A stretch of 64,000 nucleotides of DNA from ChocPot-Mid sp043804925 (GCA_043804925.1 JAZDIP010000069.1:248001-312000), one strand, 5' to 3'; shown: positions 16,472 to 26,086, numbered from the stretch's first letter. Made by a program: numbers and translations. The notes: generated from the sequence alone by a model not told the origin.

Positions 16472-17690
16472 AAGCCACTATTGATGAATAATTGGATAAA
16501 ATCCCATCAAAATTTCCGTCTTTGAGATAAACCTTGATAAATTCAGCATCGTCGAGTGTCCAGGTAAAAACTCGGCGTCCTTCGCTGTGCATGATGTCTG
16601 TTTCAGCAGTTTGTAATCCCAAAGACCAGCGGGGAGCCCATACATAAGCATCTGTTGACCTGACATCATCGAAGGATAGTTCACAAATTGCGGGAATATC
16701 TTTTTTGTCTTTAATACTCAAATATTCATCAACGATATCATTTGTTGGCAGACCGATTAAAATTTCCAAATCCCTGTTCATTGCTTTAGCTTTGTTGACA
16801 TATTTCTTTTGAACTTTTGTTACATCTGCTATAAGCCCATCCGATTTAATGTCGAGCCAAACAAGTTTGAGATTTGTTTTATATAAAACCGTATCCAGTG
16901 CTTCTTCGAGTGTAGGAATTTTACCGCCATTTTTTAAAGTTACAAATGTACTCAATTGGTCATAAGTATAATTTGAGATACTTCCTACAAAATAACTTTC
17001 ATTGATTAATCTTAAGCTTAAATTCTCATCATGGAATAAGACAGGAATTTTATCTTTTGTAAGTTTAACGTCAATTTCAATAGCATTAGCTCCAAGTCTT
17101 TCTGCAAATAATATCATCCCAATTGAATTTTCAGAAAAAGCCAATCTGTCAGAATTTCGTCCTCCACCTCTGTGAGCAATAATCTTAAAATCAGCAGGTA
17201 TGTTGTTTAGTGGTTTTAAGTATGTTAATGTAATGATTTTCTCATTTTTTTGAGGACCTTTGTAATAATAACATTTTATTTTTAATGCTTCAGGTTCCTT
17301 TCCACTTATTAAGTCATCAGCACCATCTTCTTTATTTATCACTAATTTAGCCAATCCTGTCTCACTGCCGCTTGAAAATCTCCAGTATCCTTCAAAAGCT
17401 AAAGTTGTATCTAAAATACCTCCGTAAAATATAAGATAGGCGCCATTTTTTCCGGTAAATATTGACAATGATTCACCTGAACATTTGATAACCAAAGTTT
17501 CACCAAATTCATTTTTGCTGTCGCTCGATGAATATATTCCTTCGAGATGTGTTTTAATGAAATCATTGATTGGAGTAGTTTTGCTAATAATATCCGAATT
17601 GGTTTGTATAATAACAGGAGGCAGTTCAAGTTCGCATGATAAAAGGAAAATCAGGTAAAATGTGATATTTAATGATTTGAATATTTTCAT
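16452..17690 (-). CDS. Glycerophosphodiester phosphodiesterase lipoprotein
   Basis: 412 residues. A hydrophobic N-terminus ends at L-L-S-C (Cys19), suggesting lipidation. Residues ~25-160 form an unassigned N-terminal domain; residues ~168-410 are the GDPD TIM barrel with the catalytic and metal residues in place: H173-R174 (IAHRGGGRNS), E187 (SENS), E205-x-D207 (AIEIDVKLT) and H220-D221 (PVLFHDENL). The family hydrolyses glycerophosphodiesters to glycerol-3-phosphate plus alcohol; here probably in the periplasm on phospholipid head-group products. Overlaps the preceding barrel gene by four bases (ATGA). Confidence 0.92.
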   Translation of the reverse strand: MKIFKSLNITFYLIFLLSCELELPPVIIQTNSDIISKTTPINDFIKTHLEGIYSSSDSKNEFGETLVIKCSGESLSIFTGKNGAYLIFYGGILDTTLAFEGYWRFSSGSETGLAKLVINKEDGADDLISGKEPEALKIKCYYYKGPQKNEKIITLTYLKPLNNIPADFKIIAHRGGGRNSDRLAFSENSIGMILFAERLGANAIEIDVKLTKDKIPVLFHDENLSLRLINESYFVGSISNYTYDQLSTFVTLKNGGKIPTLEEALDTVLYKTNLKLVWLDIKSDGLIADVTKVQKKYVNKAKAMNRDLEILIGLPTNDIVDEYLSIKDKKDIPAICELSFDDVRSTDAYVWAPRWSLGLQTAETDIMHSEGRRVFTWTLDDAEFIKVYLKDGNFDGILSNYSSIVAYEYYIK

Positions 17691-18517
17691 AGCACAAACC
17701 CAAATTTGAATTCAGGATAAAGCAAATATTCATCTATTGTCGAATAAGACAACCATGATTGATAGAAGAATTTTGCATAGTTCAGTTTCACACCCAAAAC
17801 GACATAGTGATTGTGCCAAAGCGGTTGTTCAACATTGATATTCAAAGCTACTCCTGCAATTTTGTGGTCTTTTCTTGCAATTTCTTTTTCGTCAATCTGT
17901 GTCCACATTCTGTTAGTTTGTGTTTCAAACTGAAGTGAGAGAAGGAAATCCTTGAAATCCAAACCAAGTGCTATGTATGGAGAAAGTATCATTCCTTCAG
18001 CTTTCAATTTTATTGATTCAATGTCAAGATGTCCAAACCATGCATTGAATTTAGCACCAACAGCAATATCCACTGCTTTATCCCAAAAAGTCCATTGCAA
18101 TCCAAGGGAACCATAATTAGCGATATAATTCGATTTTAATTCTGAAGTGAGAGATAAACTCGCAGGCAGTCCAAGCCGAAGATGGAACTCAGGCATTGGT
18201 GACTGGTTAATTTCCTCTTCAACAATATTCATCGGTAATTTGGTTAAACTTAAACCTGCAGTCATCTCGAAATTCCAGGAATTGTATGCTTTGGGATAAA
18301 AAATAAAAGGTCGGGTATCCTCTGTTGTTTGAGCTTTTATAAAATTTGATGAAACGACAACTAAGAGAATTAAAAGAAAGCATCTTCTTAAGTTTAGAGT
18401 TATGAGTTGGGAGTTTAGAGTTAGTTTATCAAGTTTGTAAAGTTCATAAAGTTTGTAAAGTTTGAAAGAAGAATTAGTTCTTCTGTCCTTCAGTCTTTCG
18501 GTCTTTCTGTCTTTCAT
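17687..18517 (-). CDS. Outer-membrane barrel-like protein with a repeat-derived N-terminus
   Basis: 276 residues. The mature part looks like a 10-12-strand outer-membrane barrel (LGLQWTFWDKAVDIAVGAKF, ending LLYPEFKFGFVL). The signal peptide (RRCFLLILLVVVSSN..KAQ) does not begin the frame: it is preceded by ~43 residues rich in Lys, Arg, Leu and Tyr (MKDRKTERLKDRR..., ...YKLYELYKLDK...). The DNA for those residues (18390-18517) consists of short intergenic-type repeats, including the only in-frame ATG. The original start next to the signal peptide appears to have been lost, or a non-ATG start near 18390 is used. Confidence 0.7.
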   Translation of the reverse strand: MKDRKTERLKDRRTNSSFKLYKLYELYKLDKLTLNSQLITLNLRRCFLLILLVVVSSNFIKAQTTEDTRPFIFYPKAYNSWNFEMTAGLSLTKLPMNIVEEEINQSPMPEFHLRLGLPASLSLTSELKSNYIANYGSLGLQWTFWDKAVDIAVGAKFNAWFGHLDIESIKLKAEGMILSPYIALGLDFKDFLLSLQFETQTNRMWTQIDEKEIARKDHKIAGVALNINVEQPLWHNHYVVLGVKLNYAKFFYQSWLSYSTIDEYLLYPEFKFGFVL

Positions 18518-18535
18518 TTAATTATTCACTTTTAG
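18390..18535. repeat. Dispersed-repeat block overlapping a gene start
   Basis: On the plus strand: AGTTTAGAGTTATGAGTTGGGAGTTTAGAGTTAG units, AAGTTTGTAAAGTTCATAAAGTTTG units (18430-18465), and a CTTTCGGTCTTTCTGTCTTTC array (18482-18515), then TTAATTATTCACTTTTAGTTATTCACTG. The same GAGTTTAGAGTTGAGAGTT class occurs at 35521-35550. Confidence 0.75.
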
Positions 18536-18539
18536 TTAT

Positions 18540-19376
18540 TCACTGATTAATTCCTGAAAGATTTGTCTTCGCTCCCTGATGGTTAGGATTAATTTGTAAT
18601 GCTCTTTGGAAATATGCTTTTGCATTATTCATATCACCTTTCATTTTATAAAGTACACCGAGCATATTTGCGACATCCGCATCATTTTGATTACCCTGAA
18701 GACTTACCGAAAAATGTCTGAAAGCATTTTCGTATTCTCCAAGATTGAAATATACGTTTCCAATATATTTATTCAATAAAGGATTTTGTGGATAGTAAGG
18801 ATAAGCATCAAGCAGAAGCTGTTTTGCTTCCTGCAGTTTCCCCTGATTCATTGAAAGTACACTTTTATTGATTGCTGCTTTGCTTATTAAGTCGTGAGCA
18901 TTGGGCCAGACTGAATTGATTGTCGAACCGCTGTCTAATCTTGCCGCTTCCTTTAATTCAGATAGGGAGGAGTCCCAGTTTTGGGTAACGAAATAATAAT
19001 ATCCAAGGAAAAACCTAACTCTTGCGTGATATGGATGAATTTTTACCAGATGTCTAAGTTCATTACCACCTTCGTTTAATAAATTTTGTTTTAAAGTCGG
19101 GTCTGTAGCTTTCTGAGAGGAATCCACAAGTTTAACTGCCGCAAACCAAGGGTCAACAACCGGTTCGCCAGGTTCGAAGAGCCAGATGCAGGCATAAATC
19201 AGAATAGCTAAAACAAATGGGATGGCAGCCAAAAACTTTTTGTTTTTGAAATTGATTTTCAAAGCTTCTGAATCTTTCTCTTTAGGGTTTTTCGGTTCCA
19301 CAGTTTGATTCTCATTAACATTCAATTCCTTTTCGGTTTTGAAATCTTCTCTTCTTTTCGCTTTTTTCTTTGTCAT
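18540..19376 (-). CDS. Membrane-anchored TPR protein
   Basis: 278 residues. The start at 19374-19376 is chosen because the reverse strand reads AGGAAAAATG there; a longer frame would add 29 residues unlike any signal. Layout: a charged cytoplasmic head (~1-55, Lys/Glu-rich), one membrane segment (FLAAIPFVLAILIYACIWLF), then about four tetratricopeptide repeats in the periplasm (e.g. NPLLNKYIGNVYFNLGEYEN, ADVANMLGVLYKMKGDMNNA, AKAYFQRALQINPNHQGAK). TPR proteins act as docking scaffolds. It is the first gene of the seven-gene minus-strand envelope cluster, 22 bases before the next gene. Confidence 0.85.
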   Translation of the reverse strand: MTKKKAKRREDFKTEKELNVNENQTVEPKNPKEKDSEALKINFKNKKFLAAIPFVLAILIYACIWLFEPGEPVVDPWFAAVKLVDSSQKATDPTLKQNLLNEGGNELRHLVKIHPYHARVRFFLGYYYFVTQNWDSSLSELKEAARLDSGSTINSVWPNAHDLISKAAINKSVLSMNQGKLQEAKQLLLDAYPYYPQNPLLNKYIGNVYFNLGEYENAFRHFSVSLQGNQNDADVANMLGVLYKMKGDMNNAKAYFQRALQINPNHQGAKTNLSGINQ

Positions 19377-19582
19377 TTTTCCTGATTGATTATTAAAATA
19401 ATACAAAATACAAAAATACATGAATTCAGGGATAAAAAATAATTGGATTAAAAAACATTGCAACAGAAAGAAAATAACTTGAAGTATGTTATTTAATTAA
19501 TTATATTTGCATAAATATAAAAGAAAAGTGTCAATTAATTTTGGCTGAAATTTTTCAAAATAAATTTTGAAGATGTACAGAT

Positions 19583-19684
19583 ATGAATTTAAAAATTGAA
19601 AGGTGCGAATTTAATGGATGCCATAAAAATGTAAAACCTGATGATGATGATTCAACAAATTCTCATTGTATTGATTGTAAGTAA
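19583..19684 (+). CDS. Possible 33-residue zinc-knuckle-like protein
   Basis: A short frame with four cysteines in pairs: C8-x4-C13 and C29-x2-C32, separated by an Asp-rich spacer; it starts MNLKIERCEFNGCHKN and ends SHCIDCK. Such Cys pairs in so short an unbiased frame are unlikely by chance and suggest metal binding. A TAATTTTG box at 19536-19543 is suitably placed for transcription but its TTG partner is too distant. No clear ribosome site. It could instead be a fragment of a lost gene. Confidence 0.35.
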   Translation: MNLKIERCEFNGCHKNVKPDDDDSTNSHCIDCK

Positions 19685-19711
19685 AATTATTATTTATTTT
19701 ATTAAGATGAT

Positions 19712-20524
19712 ATGTATAAAATGAAAATAAAAAATGAAAATAAATTGTTGTTTTCTATATTCATAATATTTATTTTAATAATATCCTGTGATAATAACAA
19801 TGTGAATAATCATGTAATTCAACCTGAAGATACTTCAAAAATTAAGACAATGCCATTGAAGTGGACATCTGGTATAGGGAGATATGCCTATGAAAATTTA
19901 ACTGGTAATTTATCATTATATGCAATAAAAATACTTGACTGGCCAAATCGTGAATATCAAATCCAAATTATAGCCGGTCTTAAAGGCAGACATGGCGGCT
20001 CAATGATATTAGGAGGTGTGCCGATAAAAAGAGATGGTAATTATTATACTTGGGGTTTGAAAAAATATGACTCTAATGATAGTACAATACCAAAATATGG
20101 AAATGAAGGTGAGTGGTCGCTTTCCGGAAATGATTCTATTAATTTTGATGGTTTTAAAACTATGTTTTACATACCAAAATTAATTGAATTAGAATCAAAC
20201 AATCTGGGGTATTATCAATACCTTTCAGTTTCTGATGATGTTAATATAAAATGGGTTCCTGACAGAGCAAATAACAAAGGAATGTGGATATGGGTTCATT
20301 ATAATTATGGGGATACTGATTACTCTAATGATTATTTTTTCTATGATAGCACAGCTGATGATGGTTTTTATCAACTAAAGTTAAATAAACTTGATATACC
20401 CTCAAAGGGTATTATTGAGATATCTCTTTTTAGATACAATGAATTATTCTTGAAAATTGGTAATGAATATATTGCACTAAGGGTTGAAATTGAATATCAA
20501 TGTTTCAACCAATTACAAGAATAA
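19712..20524 (+). CDS. Lipoprotein of unknown function
   Basis: 270 residues; signal peptide with lipobox I-I-S-C (Cys ~26 from the first ATG). The mature part is Trp-, Tyr- and Asn-rich and beta-like with no family I recognise (motifs such as WGLKKYDSND, GMWIWVHYNYGDTDYS). A second ATG at 19721 gives a more normal signal length. The gap before it (19377-19711) holds only the possible 33-residue gene and a candidate TAATTTTG box; no terminator or repeat was seen there. Confidence 0.7.
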   Translation: MYKMKIKNENKLLFSIFIIFILIISCDNNNVNNHVIQPEDTSKIKTMPLKWTSGIGRYAYENLTGNLSLYAIKILDWPNREYQIQIIAGLKGRHGGSMILGGVPIKRDGNYYTWGLKKYDSNDSTIPKYGNEGEWSLSGNDSINFDGFKTMFYIPKLIELESNNLGYYQYLSVSDDVNIKWVPDRANNKGMWIWVHYNYGDTDYSNDYFFYDSTADDGFYQLKLNKLDIPSKGIIEISLFRYNELFLKIGNEYIALRVEIEYQCFNQLQE

Positions 20525-20667
20525 AATATTTTCATTAACATATTAGCAATTTTTTTTCTTAGTCCTGCAGGCAGGCGGGAAAGTAGAAACAGGGAAACTG
20601 GTTTTGATTAAGTGAATAACTAATACTGAATAGTGACAAATTTTCTCAAGTAAATGTTAAAATAAAA

Positions 20668-20697
20668 AAAGGCCGCAATTTTTGGATTACGACCTTT
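20668..20697 (-). terminator. Terminator between convergent genes
   Basis: AAAGGCCGCAAT and ATTACGACCTTT pair imperfectly around TTTTGG; read on the minus strand it is followed by seven T, so it best serves the CPBP protease gene ending at 20774. The sequence before it (20555-20600) contains a CCTGCAGGCAGGCGGG repeat. Confidence 0.6.
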
Positions 20698-20773
20698 AGT
20701 GTGTGCGTGTTTTTTAATTTTTGTCAATCGCTCATATACAATGACACATAAACAGCCAAAACGTCTCAAAATT

Positions 20774-21658
20774 TTATAAAATATTTTCGGAAATTTCTCT
20801 TTTCAAGAGTTTTGAACTAATATAAGGTGATGGTTTAGCATACCTTAAGACAAGTGGCAGAGCCATAAGAAGCAATATTGTACCAATCAAACCACCTTCT
20901 ATACCATAATTACCTCCAAACAACCAAACAGGAAGCTTATCGGAGTTAATTTTAAAAATTGAATATCCAAATGAATTTCCACTTATGCTCGAACCCAATA
21001 AAAATTGTTGCAGAAAATTCCAGAAAAAATGATAAAATATAGGTAAATAAAGCGATTTCGTCTGAATATACATTACTCCTAATACTATTCCGGCAATAAA
21101 TGTATTTGTAAAAGCCATGAAACTGAAACTGTAATTATCTATATGGACTGTTGCAAATATTAGACTGGTACAAATAATCGTAATAGTAATTCCGAATTTA
21201 TCTATCAAAGACTGAAATACGATACCTCTGAAGAACAATTCCTCATTAGCTGAAAAGAAGAAAATGATGATTGTAAAATATATAAATCCTTCAGTTAATA
21301 CAAAATCTGTAAATATATTTAATTTAAATAAGTAAAGAAGTCCACTTGTTATAATAAAAGGTATAAAAACTAATAGAAATGAGAGAAAAATATCCTTATA
21401 AGTTTCTTTTGTAAATTGTAATCCGAATGTAAAAAAGTACTTTCCTGAACGCAATCTTTCGATAATAACCGAGGCAAAAATCAGGGCAATAAATGTAATA
21501 ACCGAGTTATCGTAATAATAATAGAAGAAATCAGAATATGATTGATAGATTCTGCATATATAATCAATGGGAAAATAAAAAACAGCTACCAATCCCAAAT
21601 ATATCAGAATTCTTTTCCACCAGGAAGCAAGTATTTTTTCCATAATTCTTAGAATCAA
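20774..21658 (-). CDS. CPBP (CAAX/Abi) family intramembrane metalloprotease
   Basis: 294 residues with about eight membrane segments. The active-site motifs of the family are present: E139-E140-x3-R144 (ANEELFFRG), a His in ATVHIDNYS (~172), and H-x3-N in FYHFFWNF. The family includes Rce1-like proteases and bacterial proteins linked to bacteriocin self-immunity or protein maturation; the substrate here is unknown. Transcribed divergently from the beta-propeller gene at 21807, with the terminator at 20668-20697 downstream. Confidence 0.9.
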   Translation of the reverse strand: MILRIMEKILASWWKRILIYLGLVAVFYFPIDYICRIYQSYSDFFYYYYDNSVITFIALIFASVIIERLRSGKYFFTFGLQFTKETYKDIFLSFLLVFIPFIITSGLLYLFKLNIFTDFVLTEGFIYFTIIIFFFSANEELFFRGIVFQSLIDKFGITITIICTSLIFATVHIDNYSFSFMAFTNTFIAGIVLGVMYIQTKSLYLPIFYHFFWNFLQQFLLGSSISGNSFGYSIFKINSDKLPVWLFGGNYGIEGGLIGTILLLMALPLVLRYAKPSPYISSKLLKREISENIL

Positions 21659-21744
21659 TTTTTTTTAATAAAAGAAAAAATCTCAGATATCAAATTTAAA
21701 AAATGCAAATTATGAAAAGATAATGAAAATAAAACTTGGATTTT

Positions 21745-21776
21745 TTGATAAATTTCTTTATAATTGTTTACTTTTG
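21745..21776 (+). promoter_or_regulatory. Bacteroidota-type promoter for the propeller protein
   Basis: TTG at 21745-21747, 21 bases, then TACTTTTG at 21769-21776 (TAnnTTTG). The ATG at 21807 follows after 30 bases and has the ribosome site TTTGGAG. Confidence 0.6.
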
Positions 21777-21806
21777 GTTGTTAAATAACCATTATTTGGA
21801 GAAAAG

Positions 21807-23990
21807 ATGAAAAATCGCATTTTATTTATTTTGATATTTTTATTTACGTTATCTTCGAATCAGTTAATTTTTTCGGAAAATCCAAAATGGGTTTATTATA
21901 CTTATAATGATGATTTAACCTGTATTGATGATGATAGTACTAACCTATGGATAGGTACCGAAGGAGCAGGATTGATCAAATATAATAAAGAAACAGAAGA
22001 AACAACTATCTATAACAAATCCAATTCAGAGATTGATTTTATGGTATCATCAATTCATATTGACAATAATGGAATATTGTGGATTGCAACTGAAGATATA
22101 TTTAGTGAATATAAATTTAAACTGTATAAATATAACAACGGAAATTTTACAAGGATAAACACTGATACATTATCAGGAAAACTCACATCTATTTCAAAAA
22201 TTACAAGTGATAAATTAGGGAATATTTGGATATTGTTGAACTATGGTGTTGCTAAATTTGATGGCTCAAATTGGATAATTTTTGATGATAGCAATACCGG
22301 AATTGAATTTAACGAACCTTCTGATATAGCTATTGATAATTATAATAATCCGTGGATCCTAAATTGGACAGAGTTGGTAAACTTCAATGGAACAGAATGG
22401 AAACAATATTCATGGGGGGCTAATATATTTTCGTTTACTTTTGAGAAATTAGTCATTAACAAAGATAATAATGTTTGGATAGGAATAGGTAACCCTTTCG
22501 GGAATATGTTAGACAGTTTATCTTTACTGAAATTTAGTAATAATAATTGGGAACTTTATAAAATTGACTTTTCAGATTATAATTTTCCTGAAATATGGAA
22601 TTCATTATCTTGGGATTTTAATAATAATCTTTGGTGTTTGACCAAACAAGGAATATATATTTTTGATAGTTTAAATTTTACTAAACTTAATTTTCCTTTA
22701 TATCCTTCTTATTACAATATTACATCTGTAGTTCATGACAGAAATAATATTAGTTGGATAACCGATCAAGGACAAGGATTATTCAAGTATAAAAATTCAA
22801 ACTTAATTAATAAGAAATTTTCAAAAGATGATTTTTTTAGACATTCATTTAATTCGGTGATAATTGATAAACGGAATGTTAAATGGTTAGGAGGTATAGG
22901 CAGACTTATAAGATGGGAAAATGATCATTTGAATAATGTTGATATTGATTTTAAACCATTGATTGGTAATAGTATTGATAATATCTCGGAGGGTTATGAT
23001 GGAAGTATCTGGTTATCAGTATGTGGAAGTAGTATAATAAATTTAATAAATAATGAAAAAAGAATTTATCAGCTTAAATCTTCTCCAATGAATAACTATT
23101 ATTATAGAAAATTTCTTTATGATGAGGATGGTACAGTTTGGTACATTGGTTCAAGTCCTTTTCTTTATTGGTTTGATGGCAGTCAATGGAATTACTATGA
23201 TTCAATTATCACAGAACTGCCAAATTATTATATTACCGATATGGCGTCTGATTCAAAAGGGAATAAATGGCTTGCATCGGGTTATTTAATTAAATTTGAT
23301 GGGATGAACTTTATAAAATATGAATACCGAGATTCAACTGATAAAAGTAAGTGTATCTGGGAAATTGCAATTGATAAGAAGGATAATATTTATTTGAAAG
23401 CTTCTAATGAGTTAGTAAAATTCGATGGCACCAATTGGGTAAAAATTGAAATTCCCGGGAGAGATTTAAATGGTGATTTTATCCGTGATTTGTTATGCGA
23501 CAATAATGATAATTTATGGATAAATTATGATAGAAAAGGTATAGCAAAATTTGATGGAACTAATTGGGAATTTTTTAACTCAGACAATTCAGGTTTACCT
23601 GAAAATCTAATTTCAACTATTTATATTGATAGTGATGATAATAAATGGTTTAGCACTTATCACTGTGGAATTACCGTTTTTAATGAAAATGGAGTTGTGA
23701 CTGGATTAAAGTCGAGTTCGAAAACTGATTTTACAAATAGCATAAAATGTTTTCCTAATCCGGCTTTAACAAATGCTACTATCCAATACTTCTTGGTCAG
23801 TCACTCCAATATCAAAATTGAACTTTTTAATTTATTAGGTCAAAAGGTTAAGCAGATTGCAAATTTTTATCAGAATGCAGGAGAACATTCATTGACATTT
23901 GAAACGAATGAATTATCAGGAGGGATTTATTTTGTAAAAATACAATCTAATAATTACAATATTATTGATAAAATAATAATTAATAAATGA
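21807..23990 (+). CDS. Secreted two-component-regulator-type beta-propeller with T9SS sorting domain
   Basis: 727 residues: signal peptide (1-24), then many ~45-residue propeller blades of the Reg_prop type, recognisable from repeated W-(I/L)-(G/A)-T, KFDGSNW and D-x-x-G-N-x-W phrases (LWIGTEGAGLIKY, AKFDGTNWEFFN, NLWINYDRKGIAKF). The last ~80 residues form a T9SS type A sorting domain starting KCFPNPALTNATI and ending LSGGIYFVKIQSNNYN then KIIINK. Unlike the sensor kinases that usually carry such propellers, no signalling domain follows, so it should be a free or surface-attached ligand-binding protein. Confidence 0.88.
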   Translation: MKNRILFILIFLFTLSSNQLIFSENPKWVYYTYNDDLTCIDDDSTNLWIGTEGAGLIKYNKETEETTIYNKSNSEIDFMVSSIHIDNNGILWIATEDIFSEYKFKLYKYNNGNFTRINTDTLSGKLTSISKITSDKLGNIWILLNYGVAKFDGSNWIIFDDSNTGIEFNEPSDIAIDNYNNPWILNWTELVNFNGTEWKQYSWGANIFSFTFEKLVINKDNNVWIGIGNPFGNMLDSLSLLKFSNNNWELYKIDFSDYNFPEIWNSLSWDFNNNLWCLTKQGIYIFDSLNFTKLNFPLYPSYYNITSVVHDRNNISWITDQGQGLFKYKNSNLINKKFSKDDFFRHSFNSVIIDKRNVKWLGGIGRLIRWENDHLNNVDIDFKPLIGNSIDNISEGYDGSIWLSVCGSSIINLINNEKRIYQLKSSPMNNYYYRKFLYDEDGTVWYIGSSPFLYWFDGSQWNYYDSIITELPNYYITDMASDSKGNKWLASGYLIKFDGMNFIKYEYRDSTDKSKCIWEIAIDKKDNIYLKASNELVKFDGTNWVKIEIPGRDLNGDFIRDLLCDNNDNLWINYDRKGIAKFDGTNWEFFNSDNSGLPENLISTIYIDSDDNKWFSTYHCGITVFNENGVVTGLKSSSKTDFTNSIKCFPNPALTNATIQYFLVSHSNIKIELFNLLGQKVKQIANFYQNAGEHSLTFETNELSGGIYFVKIQSNNYNIIDKIIINK

Positions 23991-24193
23991 TCCTTTGATA
24001 AAAATCACTTGGCATTCCTGTAAAGTCAGGATTTCTTAATTTAAATAGTTTTTTTTAATACTGCTTTGTTGTAATGGCATTGTTTAGCATGGTTTAAATT
24101 TAACAAATTTTATAAATAATTTAAACATAACAAATTATTTTCTCAATTATTCTCTTTATTTTTGCACTTTAATATTTTAAATGAGGTTAAAAA

Positions 24194-26086
24194 TTGGAAT
24201 TCAGAAATAAATTTGCTTTAAAACAATTATTGCTTTTCTTGGCTATTTTTACATTCTTCAGGTTTGTTCTATATTTCTTGTATAGTGACTACTTTGCAGA
24301 TTTAACATTCATACAGGTTCTAACTTCTTTTATTGATGGATTGCGATTCGATTTATCCATAATTCTCACTTTTGCAGGTTTACCCTTGTTCTTAATAAAT
24401 CTGCCTGTGATAAGTAAACTATGGATTAAAATCTGGGGAATAGTTGTTACGATTGTTTTTATAGCAATGCTTTTAATACTTGTTGGGGATGTATTTTATT
24501 TCGATGTAGTTGACCGCCATTTAGGAGATGATTTACTGCTTGCACTGGATGATGCCGATTTTATTTGGTCTTTTGCAGTTAACCAGTATTGGTATGTTCT
24601 AATCGCATTTATCTTATTCTTTACTTTCTATATACGAAATATGCTACGGAAAATCAATCGCTATTTCGAAAAAAATAAACCAAAATTATTAAAAGAAATT
24701 ATTTTGCAGGTAGCTGTTATTCTATTTATCGTAATTGGCATTAGAGGTTCTTTTGGAGATAAGCCAATCAACGTAATTAATGCATTTGGGCAAGGTTCAA
24801 GCGAATATGGGAATTTAACCTTAAACGGTGTTTTCAGTGTTTATCATGTGAGCCGAAGTGCAGGAAAAATCAAACACAATTTTTATTCTAAAGATGAAGC
24901 AAATTCTCGTGCTTTGTCAATGATTGTTGAACCAAATGATATTGTTCCCAATAAAGAATATGCATTAATGAGGAAATTTAAAAGTTTTGCAATAAAAAAT
25001 AAAGGACAGCAAAAATTAAATGTTGTTTTCTTTCTTTTGGAAAGCTGGACACCTCAATACATTGATTGCTACTTTCACAGAGGATATGGCGTAACCCCAA
25101 ACTTCGATACAATTGCTCAAAACGGATTAAAATTTAATAACTATTATGCTAATGGAGACCGAAGCATTTACGGTTTAACAGCTACTTTACTCGGTATTCC
25201 TCAGCCATTAGGTATCCCCTATTTAGGAACTGGATTGGAATTATACAACATTTTCAGAATTGGAAAAATATTCGATGCATTAGGTTATAGAACTATTTTT
25301 GCTCAAACATCAAGCAGTGGTTCTTACAGAGTAGATGCCATTGCGAAGGGATTGGGATTCAAAGAATATTATGCTCAGGAAGATTTTCCAAAAACCAATA
25401 TTTATGAAACAGATGAGATACCACACTTTGGTTGGGATTATGAAGCATTGATGTTTTTGGAAAAGAAAATCAGCGAACAAAACAAACCGTTTTTTACTTA
25501 TCTGTTCACCGGAACAACTCACGAAGAATATGTTTTACCGGATAAAAAATTTGAAAAATATCCACATCAACGAAATAACATTAACGGATATCTAAATACA
25601 TTATATTATTCCGATTGGGCTTTCGGGGAGTTCTTTAAAAAAGCAAAGAACAGACCTTGGTTCAAAAATACCATATTTGTATTTACGGCAGACCATTGCA
25701 ACAGATATACGGGAAAGTCTATTCCGGAAAAATTCATGATACCTTTGGTCATTTATGCTCCCGGAATAATTCAACCGGAAGAATCAGATATTCTCTCTTC
25801 TCAGGCAGATATACCTGCTACAATCTTTGATATTTTGAATATTCAAACAGAATACTCGGGAACAGGAAAAAGTTTATTGCAAAATTATAAACATAGATTT
25901 GTCCTTGGTCGGAGAGGTGAAACAATGTTTTATATTAATCAAAATGGTATTTTACAGCACAATCTCAATACCATGCTTGAGCATGATGCTAAATCTGAAG
26001 ATATTTTGAATAATATGAAAAAAGATTTGTTATCTGTTGACCAGTTCTTATATAATTTGATTAAGAGTAATAAGTTTTATAAATAA
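24194..26086 (+). CDS. LtaS-type membrane phosphoglycerol transferase / sulfatase-family protein
   Basis: 630 residues: five membrane segments (~10-190) and a large extracytoplasmic alkaline-phosphatase-fold domain. Sulfatase/LtaS hallmarks: FFLLESWTPQ (metal-binding Glu), GVTPNFDTIAQNGLKFNNYYANG, the segment NGDRSIYGLTATLLG with the likely Thr/Ser nucleophile, and VFTADHCNRYTG with metal-binding Asp-His. The family moves phosphoglycerol or phosphoethanolamine onto envelope glycans. An in-frame stop at 24188-24190 leaves TTG at 24194 as the start, with GAGG at 24183-24186. A TATTTTTG box is at 24157-24164. Confidence 0.88.
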   Translation: MEFRNKFALKQLLLFLAIFTFFRFVLYFLYSDYFADLTFIQVLTSFIDGLRFDLSIILTFAGLPLFLINLPVISKLWIKIWGIVVTIVFIAMLLILVGDVFYFDVVDRHLGDDLLLALDDADFIWSFAVNQYWYVLIAFILFFTFYIRNMLRKINRYFEKNKPKLLKEIILQVAVILFIVIGIRGSFGDKPINVINAFGQGSSEYGNLTLNGVFSVYHVSRSAGKIKHNFYSKDEANSRALSMIVEPNDIVPNKEYALMRKFKSFAIKNKGQQKLNVVFFLLESWTPQYIDCYFHRGYGVTPNFDTIAQNGLKFNNYYANGDRSIYGLTATLLGIPQPLGIPYLGTGLELYNIFRIGKIFDALGYRTIFAQTSSSGSYRVDAIAKGLGFKEYYAQEDFPKTNIYETDEIPHFGWDYEALMFLEKKISEQNKPFFTYLFTGTTHEEYVLPDKKFEKYPHQRNNINGYLNTLYYSDWAFGEFFKKAKNRPWFKNTIFVFTADHCNRYTGKSIPEKFMIPLVIYAPGIIQPEESDILSSQADIPATIFDILNIQTEYSGTGKSLLQNYKHRFVLGRRGETMFYINQNGILQHNLNTMLEHDAKSEDILNNMKKDLLSVDQFLYNLIKSNKFYK

